Source of the DNA: an uncultured Ruminococcus sp. | Lineage (GTDB): Bacteria > Bacillota > Clostridia > Oscillospirales > Ruminococcaceae | NCBI GenBank assembly: GCA_947177375.1 | Contig: CAMWUF010000100.1 | Coordinates: 1-5,157 of the forward strand | Direction of reading: 5' to 3' | Length of the DNA: 5,157 nucleotides | Part shown: positions 1-5,157 of the stretch, in pieces | How positions within the stretch are numbered: position 1 is the first letter of the stretch | How the letters are laid out: each line of letters begins with the position of its first letter | Program-made: the position numbers and the translations under genes | Notes under the pieces: generated by a model | The model's database searches: none | Seen by the model: the letters and a program-made list of their open reading frames with translations, nothing else | What the model was told of the DNA's origin: nothing

Positions 1-2
1 AT

Positions 3-59
3 ATAGAATTAGGCAGAGATTATAACATTACAAATACAAGTCCAATTGATAATTATTAA
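3..59 (+). CDS. C-terminal end of a plus-strand gene (partial)
   Basis: An open frame enters from the left edge and ends with TAA at 57-59, giving an 18-residue tail that finishes ...TNTSPIDNY. The stop lies 7 nt before a strong hairpin terminator with a U-tract on this strand, which is what the end of a real gene looks like, and the gene would converge on ppdK. The other two plus-strand frames hit stops early (TAG at 4-6, TAA at 23-25). Eighteen residues are too few to identify a family, so no function is proposed. The alternative is plain intergenic sequence that is open by chance. Confidence 0.5.
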   Translation: MELGRDYNITNTSPIDNY

Positions 60-60
60 T

Positions 61-112
61 AAAAAACTCCTGTATCTTTGCAAAACGCATTGATACAGGA
101 GATTATTTTTTA
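61..112. terminator. Bidirectional intrinsic terminator between convergent genes
   Basis: Perfect 10-bp inverted repeat: CTCCTGTATC at 67-76 pairs with GATACAGGAG at 92-101 around a 15-nt loop. On the minus strand the stem is followed directly by TTTTTT (61-66), serving ppdK. On the plus strand it is followed by ATTATTTTTT, serving the gene that ends at 59. The ppdK transcript would therefore carry a 3' UTR of about 125 nt (102-226), in which I see no gene and no other strong structure. Confidence 0.85.
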
Positions 113-226
113 GATAATTATCACATGACCTGTAATATTGCACAGAATCTAAGCATATTTACAAAACTTGTGATGTTCTGTCAAATCGCAAATATTCGAT
201 ACAGGGACACAGGGGGGAATGATTTA

Positions 227-2857
227 TTACTTGTTATTAATAGCAGCCTGTGCAGCAGCTAATCTTGCAATTGGCACACGGAATGGTGAGCAGGATACAT
301 AACTTAATCCAATCTTATGGCAGAATTCAACAGAAGTTGGGTCGCCACCATGTTCGCCACAAATACCAAGATGCATTTCTGGACGAACTTCTTTGCCCAT
401 CTTAACAGCCATTTCCATTAACTTGCCAACACCTGTTTGGTCAAGTTTTGCAAATGGGTCATTTTCAAAGATTTTTGCTTCATAGTAAGCATTCAAGAAC
501 TTACCAGCGTCATCACGAGAGAAACCATAAGTCATCTGTGTCAGGTCATTTGTACCAAAGCAGAAGAATTCAGCTTCTTTTGCAATTTCATCAGCTGTTA
601 ATGCAGCTCTTGGAATTTCAATCATAGTACCAACTTCATATTTCAAATCAGCACCTGCTGCTGCAATTTCAGCGTCAGCAGTTTCAACAACGAATTTCTT
701 GACATATTTTAATTCTTTGATTTCGCCAACCAATGGAATCATGATTTCTGGTACTAAATCCCAATCTGGGTGAGCTTTCTTGACATTAATAGCCGCACGG
801 ATAACAGCCTTTGTCTGCATTTTTGCAATTTCTGGGTAGGTAACTGCCAGACGGCAACCACGATGACCCATCATTGGGTTAAATTCATGCAGAGATGCAA
901 TAATATTCTTGATAGTTTCAACAGATTTGCCCTGAGCTTCTGCTAATTTCTGAATATCTTCTTCTTCAGTAGGAACAAATTCATGCAATGGTGGGTCTAA
1001 GAAACGAATTGTTACAGGATTGCCTTCCAAAGCTTCATAGAGTGCTTCAAAGTCAGCCTGTTGCATTGGCAGAATCTTATCCAGAGCAGCTTCACGTTCT
1101 GCAACAGTATCAGAACAAATCATTTCACGGAATGCAGCAATTCTGGATTCTTCGAAGAACATATGCTCTGTACGGCAAAGACCAATACCTTCTGCACCAA
1201 GTTCTCTAGCTTTCTTTGCGTCAGCTGGTGTATCTGCATTTGTACGAACTTTCAGAGTTCTGTATTTATCAGCCCAAGCCATAATTCTACCGAATTCGCC
1301 TGCAATCTGTGCGTCAACAGTTGGAATAATGCCGTCATAGATATTACCTGTTGTACCGTCAATAGAAATTGGGTCACCTTCTGTAAATGTCTTTCCAGCG
1401 AGTTCAAATTTCTTATTTTCTTCGTCCATTTTAATATCGCCACAACCAGATACACAGCATGTACCCATACCACGAGCAACAACAGCTGCATGAGATGTCA
1501 TACCGCCACGAACAGTTAAAATACCCTGTGCAGACTTCATACCTGTAATATCTTCTGGAGATGTTTCCAAACGAACTAATACAACTTTTTCGCCTTTTTC
1601 AGCCCATGCTACAGCGTCATCTGCTGTAAATACAATTTTACCGCAAGCTGCACCAGGGGAAGCACCTAAGCCTTTGCCAATTGGTGTAGCAGCTTTCAAA
1701 GCCTTTGCGTCAAACTGTGGGTGCAACAGTGTATCCAAATTTCTTGGGTCAATCATTGCAACAGCTTCTTCTTCTGTCTTCATGCCTTCGTCAACTAAAT
1801 CACAAGCGATTTTCAAAGCAGCCTGAGCTGTTCTCTTGCCGTTTCTAGTCTGGAGCATATACAAGTGACCATGTTCAACAGTGAATTCCATGTCTTGCAT
1901 GTCATGATAATGATTTTCCAAAGTAGCACAAACTTCTTGGAAATCTTTAAAAGCTTCAGGGAATTTTTCAGCCATCTGAGCGATTGGCATAGGTGTTCTG
2001 ACACCTGCTACAACGTCTTCGCCCTGTGCATTTGTCAAGAATTCGCCCATGAGTTTCTTTTCGCCTGTTGCAGGGTCACGTGTAAATGCTACACCTGTAC
2101 CACAATCATCACCCATGTTACCGAATGCCATGGACTGAACGTTTACAGCAGTACCCCAACTAAATGGAATATCATTGTCACGTCTGTAAACATTTGCTCT
2201 TGGGTTGTCCCAGCTACGGAATACAGCTTTAATAGCTCCCATAAGTTGTTCTTTTGGATCAGCAGGGAAATCTACGCCAATTTTTTCTTTATATTCAGCT
2301 TTGAATTGAGAAGCAAGTTCTTTCAGGTCGTCAGCAGTTAATTCAACGTCTTGTGTTACGCCTCTTTCAGCTTTCATTTTGTCGATGAGTTCTTCAAAAT
2401 ATTTCTTGCCAACTTCCATTACAACGTCAGAATACATCTGAATAAATCTTCTGTAGCAGTCCCAAGCCCATCTTTCGTTGCCTGATTTTTCAGCAATAGA
2501 TGCTACAACTTCTTCATTTAAGCCTAAATTCAAGATTGTATCCATCATACCTGGCATAGATGCTCTTGCACCAGAACGAACAGAAACCAACAGAGGATTT
2601 TCAATATCACCGAATTTCTTTCCAGTTACTTCTTCCATCTTGGTGATGTTTTCTTCGATTTCAGCGATAATTTCGTCACTGATACCCTTGTCCTCATAGT
2701 ACTGTGTACAAGCTTCTGTTGTAATTGTGAAGCCCTGTGGTACTCTGTCCTTGCCGAAAATAGCAGTCATTTCAGCCAGATTTGCACCTTTGCCACCCAG
2801 AAGTTCACGCATTGTAGCGTTACCTTCAGTGAACTGATAAACATATTTCTTGCTCAT
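227..2857 (-). CDS. ppdK: Pyruvate, phosphate dikinase (PPDK)
   Basis: Cytoplasmic enzyme interconverting PEP + AMP + PPi and pyruvate + ATP + Pi. In fermentative anaerobes it usually gives PPi-dependent, ATP-yielding glycolysis, or runs in reverse to make PEP. All three domains are present in 876 aa, close to the family's usual ~875. (1) ATP-grasp nucleotide domain, about residues 1-340: GGKGANLAEM at 21-30, SGARASMPGMMDTI near 95-108, and LQTRNGKRT at 335-343. (2) Swivelling phosphohistidine domain: GGMTSHAAVVARG at 451-463, catalytic His456. (3) C-terminal TIM-barrel PEP/pyruvate domain: Arg562, Arg618, Glu747, Asn770-Asp771 in GTNDLTQMTYG, and Cys833 in GICGEHGGDP. These match the C. symbiosum catalytic set as I recall it, shifted by 1-2 residues. 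The start is fixed by GGAGG at 2867-2871, 9 nt upstream of ATG. It has its own promoter and terminator, so it is probably monocistronic. No key residue is missing and no frameshift is seen. Confidence 0.98.
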   Translation of the reverse strand: MSKKYVYQFTEGNATMRELLGGKGANLAEMTAIFGKDRVPQGFTITTEACTQYYEDKGISDEIIAEIEENITKMEEVTGKKFGDIENPLLVSVRSGARASMPGMMDTILNLGLNEEVVASIAEKSGNERWAWDCYRRFIQMYSDVVMEVGKKYFEELIDKMKAERGVTQDVELTADDLKELASQFKAEYKEKIGVDFPADPKEQLMGAIKAVFRSWDNPRANVYRRDNDIPFSWGTAVNVQSMAFGNMGDDCGTGVAFTRDPATGEKKLMGEFLTNAQGEDVVAGVRTPMPIAQMAEKFPEAFKDFQEVCATLENHYHDMQDMEFTVEHGHLYMLQTRNGKRTAQAALKIACDLVDEGMKTEEEAVAMIDPRNLDTLLHPQFDAKALKAATPIGKGLGASPGAACGKIVFTADDAVAWAEKGEKVVLVRLETSPEDITGMKSAQGILTVRGGMTSHAAVVARGMGTCCVSGCGDIKMDEENKKFELAGKTFTEGDPISIDGTTGNIYDGIIPTVDAQIAGEFGRIMAWADKYRTLKVRTNADTPADAKKARELGAEGIGLCRTEHMFFEESRIAAFREMICSDTVAEREAALDKILPMQQADFEALYEALEGNPVTIRFLDPPLHEFVPTEEEDIQKLAEAQGKSVETIKNIIASLHEFNPMMGHRGCRLAVTYPEIAKMQTKAVIRAAINVKKAHPDWDLVPEIMIPLVGEIKELKYVKKFVVETADAEIAAAGADLKYEVGTMIEIPRAALTADEIAKEAEFFCFGTNDLTQMTYGFSRDDAGKFLNAYYEAKIFENDPFAKLDQTGVGKLMEMAVKMGKEVRPEMHLGICGEHGGDPTSVEFCHKIGLSYVSCSPFRVPIARLAAAQAAINNK

Positions 2858-2883
2858 TGGTCTTTACCTCCAAAATAAATTTC

Positions 2884-2912
2884 TTCGACAGCAGAAACAA
2901 GTCCCTGTCGAA
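2884..2912 (-). promoter_or_regulatory. 5' UTR hairpin of the ppdK transcript
   Basis: Perfect 8-bp inverted repeat, TTCGACAG / CTGTCGAA (arms 2905-2912 and 2884-2891), with a 13-nt loop. It starts about 4 nt after the predicted transcription start and ends 12 nt before the ribosome site. No U-tract follows, so it is not a terminator. It may protect the 5' end of an abundant mRNA or bind a regulator, either as RNA or as a DNA palindrome just downstream of the start site. The structure is seen directly; the role is inferred. Confidence 0.6.
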
Positions 2913-2922
2913 CTACTTTTTT

Positions 2923-2951
2923 ATTATACCATATTATGCAAAAAAAATCTA
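2923..2951 (-). promoter_or_regulatory. ppdK promoter (extended -10)
   Basis: On the minus strand, TGGTATAAT gives a perfect -10 box (2923-2928) with the extended TG motif one base upstream. The -35 position at 17-bp spacing (2946-2951, TAGATT) matches the consensus weakly, as is common for extended -10 promoters. Transcription would start near 2916, giving a 5' UTR of about 60 nt. The promoter lies between the upstream unit's terminator and ppdK, supporting independent transcription. Confidence 0.75.
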
Positions 2952-3034
2952 TCGTTTTTTGGTAGAATTTCTGCTTTTATTTTACAGCACTTTTCACAAA
3001 AATTATGAATAAACTAAAAACTTTGCAAGAAAAT

Positions 3035-3065
3035 ATAAAAAAACGCCTGCCGAATGACAGGCGTT
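3035..3065 (-). terminator. Intrinsic terminator of the dockerin-protein unit
   Basis: Perfect 8-bp stem AACGCCTG / CAGGCGTT (3058-3065 with 3042-3049) and an 8-nt loop, followed on the minus strand by an uninterrupted T-run ending near 3037. It begins 12 nt after the stop codon of the dockerin gene. It separates this unit from ppdK. Confidence 0.92.
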
Positions 3066-3077
3066 AGCTATCAAATT

Positions 3078-3956
3078 TTATTTCTCAATTAGCATACGCT
3101 TGAGAAGTACAAGGTCAAATATATTAATAATTCCGTCTTGATGCAGGTCAGCATTTTGCCAGTTCGGCAATTCACCAGAACCAAGCAACCATTTTTGCAA
3201 CAGTACAACATCAGTCACACCAACTTCACCATCACAATCTATATCCCCTAGTGCAAATTCTGAACTACCCCAACATGGAAACGAAATGGAAGAAGTGCAA
3301 ACTGCTTCATGAAATTCCATATAGACTGCTAATTTGTTTGATATATACCATGTAGGATAGCCGTTATATTCTTCGTTCTTTAGAACAATGTAAAATTCCT
3401 CAAGAATATCATAATCGTCTTCATAAATAAAAACATGCACAATTTCAGAAGGAATATTAAAAAATTCACAGATTTCTTCTTTCCGTACTTCAAATTCATA
3501 GTCAGAACCACCAAATGTAATATCAGGGTATAATCCAACATGGACTAATCCTATACCATCATTTAAACAGTACCTTTTGTAGTATTCTTTTACGGATTCT
3601 GGAACATCTTCCAATGCAAGAAATTCTTCATCACTGAATGCAAGAAATTCTTCAAAGCTATAGGGTAGAACATAAGGTTTCTTGTCTAAAGTACCTTGAC
3701 AGATATCCCAGATACTCAAATCATCATCACTAGATGATGTATTAGAATCAGAATCTATGCTTACAGACGGTAAATCATATGAGCCTGTCTTTTCCCAATA
3801 TTCTTTCAGTACTTCTTGCTGTTCAGAAGTCAATTCTGCAAGAATTGCTTCTCTTTCCTCAATGCTTACTGTATCTGCAAATGCAGGAAAACTTCCTATG
3901 CTTGTTAAAAACATAACAGTAGAAACAGTAGCTGTAAGAATTGCTTTCATTCTCAT
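3078..3956 (-). CDS. Secreted dockerin type I domain protein, function unknown
   Basis: 292-aa exported protein predicted to dock onto a cohesin-bearing scaffold (cellulosome or related surface complex). Residues 1-27 form a Sec signal peptide: Arg/Lys start, hydrophobic core, likely cleavage FPAFA|DT. Residues 28-80 are helical and acidic, ending in a Ser/Asp-rich linker (68-79). Residues 81-230 match no module I recognise: no glycosidase, CBM or protease motif is evident. Residues 237-292 are a dockerin with two Ca-binding F-hand repeats, D238-x-D240-x-D242-G...D249 and D270-x-H272-x-D274-G...D281, each followed by LL-(Q/K)-(K/R). His272 replaces the usual Asp/Asn ligand. There are six cysteines. 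Start choice: a GTG at 3965 is also in frame, but its first base overlaps AAGGAG (3965-3970), so the ATG at 3956, 8 nt after that site, is preferred. The 58-aa ORF upstream is probably cotranscribed. Confidence 0.9.
   Translation of the reverse strand: MRMKAILTATVSTVMFLTSIGSFPAFADTVSIEEREAILAELTSEQQEVLKEYWEKTGSYDLPSVSIDSDSNTSSSDDDLSIWDICQGTLDKKPYVLPYSFEEFLAFSDEEFLALEDVPESVKEYYKRYCLNDGIGLVHVGLYPDITFGGSDYEFEVRKEEICEFFNIPSEIVHVFIYEDDYDILEEFYIVLKNEEYNGYPTWYISNKLAVYMEFHEAVCTSSISFPCWGSSEFALGDIDCDGEVGVTDVVLLQKWLLGSGELPNWQNADLHQDGIINIFDLVLLKRMLIEK
3613..3654 (-). repeat. Short tandem repeat inside the dockerin-protein gene
   Basis: An 18-nt segment (AATGCAAGAAATTCTTCA on the plus strand) occurs exactly at 3613-3630 and 3637-3654, 24 nt apart and in frame. 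It encodes two adjacent octads, EEFLAFSD and EEFLALED (residues 102-117). The identical bases suggest a fairly recent duplication of an 8-codon unit. Confidence 0.8.
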
Positions 3957-3964
3957 AACACACA

Positions 3965-3970
3965 CTCCTT
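3965..3970 (-). promoter_or_regulatory. Ribosome binding site that sets the dockerin gene start
   Basis: AAGGAG on the minus strand, 8 nt before ATG at 3956. Its first base is the last base of the TAA that ends the 58-aa ORF (3970-3972), so ribosomes finishing that ORF stop on this site. This favours translational coupling and rules out the GTG at 3965 as the start. Confidence 0.8.
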
Positions 3971-4146
3971 TACGAACATACAGAAAGTAAACTATTACTT
4001 TCTAGCTCAAAATAATTGTTAATTAGAAAATCATTCACTGTCATATTATATTCTTCCTGAATGATGTCCTCTAATGAGCAACCCCATTCTTCAATATAAT
4101 CGGAAATTGGACAGCTGCTACTCAAAATATGGACAAATGTGTTCAT
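3970..4146 (-). CDS. 58-aa acidic small protein, coupled upstream of the dockerin gene
   Basis: ATG at 4146 opens a 58-residue frame ending in TAA at 3970, 13 nt before the dockerin start. The product has 10 Asp/Glu, one His and no Lys or Arg at all, with Cys at 12, 23 and 57. Its middle (about 14-50, SDYIEEWGCSLEDII... through NYFELES) looks like amphipathic helix rather than random translation. There is no signal peptide or membrane segment, so it should be cytoplasmic. The ribosome site is weak (AGGA at 4158-4161, 11 nt upstream). An in-frame TGA at 4165-4167 limits upstream extension. I recognise no family. It could be a real small protein, a regulatory leader peptide controlling the dockerin gene by coupling, or the remnant of a longer gene. 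Confidence 0.5.
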   Translation of the reverse strand: MNTFVHILSSSCPISDYIEEWGCSLEDIIQEEYNMTVNDFLINNYFELESNSLLSVCS

Positions 4147-4368
4147 ATTGAGAAAATTCCTGCTTCAACCTGTATGCTTTGGATTCTGACAAGCCAAAAT
4201 CTACTCACAAGTTCTTGTACAGTCCACAGGCGTAAATTCCCGTGTAGCCCACGGTACATGCTTACATTTGCGTGGTTTTTGCAAGATTGTAAGCTTTTTT
4301 TATTTTTACTTCCGAACCATGCACCCCTGCTCATGATACTGTTATCAGCTTGGTTTTCGCCTAATAAC
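4147..4368 (-). ncRNA. Structured 5' leader RNA (candidate cis-regulatory element)
   Basis: About 220 nt lie between the predicted transcription start (4368) and the 58-aa ORF. On the minus strand there are four hairpins. P1: GTTATTAG/CTGATAAC, 4361-4368 with 4341-4348, starting exactly at predicted +1. P2: CATGAGC/GTGCATG, 4318-4335, one mismatch. P3: GCTTACA/TGTAAGC, 4288-4294 with 4260-4266, plus an inner TTGC/GCAA. P4: CCGTG/CACGG, 4240-4254. A short ACAAG-AA-CTTGT palindrome follows (4207-4218). Possible tertiary pairs: P1 loop AACCA (4351-4355) with TGGTT (4315-4319), and P3 loop CCACG with CGTGG at 4249-4253. No U-tract follows any hairpin, so control, if any, would act on translation or stability. 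It does not match a riboswitch class I can recall. Confidence 0.5.
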
Positions 4369-4374
4369 ACATAT

Positions 4375-4403
4375 ATTGTAACACTTTTACTTACTCTTGT
4401 CAA
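4375..4403 (-). promoter_or_regulatory. Strong sigma-70/SigA-type promoter of the leader-ORF-dockerin unit
   Basis: Minus strand TTGACA (4398-4403), a 17-bp spacer, then TACAAT (4375-4380): 11 of 12 consensus bases at ideal spacing. Predicted start near 4368. It drives the structured leader, the 58-aa ORF and the dockerin gene, down to the terminator at 3035-3065. Confidence 0.88.
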
Positions 4404-4489
4404 TACTTTTTTTCTTTCTATGCGTATATTTTACCACGTTTAAACACTTTTAATAATATTTTTAGTTACTGTTTTATAACTCTTTATAT
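4404..4489. other. AT-rich gap with no clear terminator
   Basis: This gap between the flavoprotein stop and the next promoter holds only a weak AGTTA/TAACT hairpin (about 4464-4481) without a U-tract on the minus strand. No gene is seen. Some read-through from the flavoprotein gene into the leader unit is therefore possible. Confidence 0.4.
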
Positions 4490-5107
4490 TTATCTTATGA
4501 AATGAGTACGTTCAAACGATTCCTTTTCAGGCAGACCATAAGTTTCCTTACCAAGTGCAATGCTTTTCATAAGAAAAGTCATATTTCTGGCAAGAGTTCT
4601 CATAGTTTGCAAGCCCTCAGCATCTTGTAATGCTTCACCTTGCATTCTGCCATGAATACTATTCCAGTATTGACTAGATGCAATTGGCATACCAGATATT
4701 GTAAAAAACTTATTCATTTCATCAAATGTCGATGATAAACCGCCACGCCTTGCAACTGCGATACCTGCACCGACTTTCATTGTTTTATCAAAGTGAGTGC
4801 TGTAAAAGAGCCTTGTCAAAAATGCTATCAGAGTCGCATTTGCGGACGCATAATAAACTGGGCTTCCAACTACAAGACCATCACATTCCTGAAATTTTTT
4901 TGCTGTTTCATTTACGATGTCATCAAAGACACATTTGCCATTTTCAGCACAGGAATTGCAGGCTACACAACCTCTTATCGCTTGATTACCAACATGAATT
5001 ATTTCAGTTTCAATTTTATTTTCATTGAAAATTTTTTCCATTTCATTTAAGGCAATATATGTATTACCCTGAGAATGTGGACTTCCATTAATTAATATCA
5101 CTTTCAT
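4490..5107 (-). CDS. Flavodoxin-family NAD(P)H oxidoreductase with a four-Cys cluster (iron-sulfur flavoprotein-like)
   Basis: 205-aa cytoplasmic flavoprotein predicted to bind FMN and pass electrons between a reduced cofactor or ferredoxin and an unidentified acceptor. The N-terminus MKVILINGSPHSQGNT is the beta1/FMN-phosphate loop (GSP-x3-GNT, residues 8-16) of the NADPH-dependent FMN reductase/flavodoxin_2 group. GSPVYYAS (81-88) is the second flavin-contact loop. Between them, GCVACNSCAENGKC carries Cys47, 50, 53 and 59 (C-x2-C-x2-C-x5-C), the compact motif that ligates a 4Fe-4S cluster in archaeal iron-sulfur flavoprotein (Isf). Cluster binding here is inferred from that. A short tail with VARRGGLSSTFDEMNKFF (124-141) follows, typical of the family. 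Start: AGGAGG at 5115-5120 lies 7 nt before ATG 5107. The in-frame ATG at 5128 lies upstream of that ribosome site and has none of its own. No convincing promoter is visible before the window edge. Confidence 0.88.
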   Translation of the reverse strand: MKVILINGSPHSQGNTYIALNEMEKIFNENKIETEIIHVGNQAIRGCVACNSCAENGKCVFDDIVNETAKKFQECDGLVVGSPVYYASANATLIAFLTRLFYSTHFDKTMKVGAGIAVARRGGLSSTFDEMNKFFTISGMPIASSQYWNSIHGRMQGEALQDAEGLQTMRTLARNMTFLMKSIALGKETYGLPEKESFERTHFIR

Positions 5108-5114
5108 AAAAATA

Positions 5115-5120
5115 CCTCCT
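5115..5120 (-). promoter_or_regulatory. Ribosome binding site that sets the flavoprotein start
   Basis: AGGAGG on the minus strand, 7 nt before ATG at 5107. A frame-matched ATG at 5126-5128 lies upstream of this site and would add seven residues (MFLGGIF) that the family lacks, so it is rejected. Confidence 0.88.
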
Positions 5121-5157
5121 AAAAACATTTATGCTATTTTTTCACACACTTATATTA

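Noticed and set aside
185..202. Weak ATCG/CGAT inverted repeat after the ppdK stop as a terminator.
   Set aside because: Only four base pairs, mismatched inside and with no T-run; the hairpin at 67-101 is the clear terminator.
1061..1519. Long plus-strand open frames opposite ppdK (also 1865-2341).
   Set aside because: They are antisense to a fully conserved enzyme, have no ribosome sites and encode Cys/Phe/His-rich products typical of shadow frames.
3001..3030. A second ppdK promoter, TTGCAA with TAATTT at 17-bp spacing on the minus strand.
   Set aside because: The -10 match is poor (3 of 6), and the extended TATAAT at 2923-2928 is far better.
3957..3965. GTG at 3965 as the start of the dockerin gene (295 aa).
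   Set aside because: Its first base lies inside the AAGGAG ribosome site; the ATG at 3956 has correct spacing and a normal signal-peptide start.
4143..4403. An 86-codon minus-strand open frame running through the leader and ending in an ATGA overlap with the 58-aa ORF.
   Set aside because: Its TTG start is part of the -35 box, so that start is not in the transcript. The internal ATGs (4334, 4259) have no ribosome site. The predicted product is basic with no family resemblance, and the DNA is explained by hairpins. A frameshifted remnant of a gene joined to the 58-aa ORF stays a weak alternative.
4129..4443. A 104-codon plus-strand open frame across the leader and promoter.
   Set aside because: It is antisense to the promoter and the hairpins, with no ribosome site before its ATG at 4129 and an unlikely composition.

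Overview
The window looks like chromosomal DNA from a low-GC, Gram-positive anaerobe of the Ruminococcus (Oscillospiraceae/Clostridia) type. Evidence: AT-rich intergenic DNA, strong AGGAGG-type ribosome sites, a PPDK whose active-site numbering runs within 1-2 residues of the Clostridium symbiosum enzyme as I recall it, and a secreted protein with a C-terminal type I dockerin, the hallmark of cellulosome-forming clostridia. The genus is an inference.

Layout, left to right. (a) 3-59: apparent C-terminal tail of a plus-strand gene that starts outside the window. (b) 61-112: hairpin with a U-tract on both strands, suited to ending both that gene and the convergent ppdK. (c) 227-2857, minus: complete ppdK (876 aa) with an extended -10 promoter and a hairpin close to the predicted transcript 5' end. 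(d) 3035-3065: intrinsic terminator of the next unit. (e) 3078-3956, minus: a 292-aa secreted dockerin protein of unknown function. (f) 3970-4146, minus: a previously easy-to-miss 58-aa ORF whose stop codon touches the dockerin gene's Shine-Dalgarno sequence. (g) 4147-4368: about 220 nt of untranslated, hairpin-rich leader behind a near-consensus promoter (4375-4403). (h) 4490-5107, minus: a 205-aa flavodoxin-fold protein with a four-cysteine cluster of the iron-sulfur flavoprotein type.

How they fit together. PPDK is central metabolism (PPi-dependent pyruvate/PEP interconversion, typical of anaerobic cellulose and sugar fermenters). The dockerin protein would be exported and attached to a cohesin-bearing scaffold. 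The flavoprotein is a cytoplasmic redox protein. These are three separate transcription units on the same strand, with no sign that they form one pathway. The most unusual part is the middle unit: strong promoter, long structured leader, tiny acidic ORF without Lys or Arg, then the dockerin gene, apparently translationally coupled. No mobile element, CRISPR array, tRNA or rRNA was seen.
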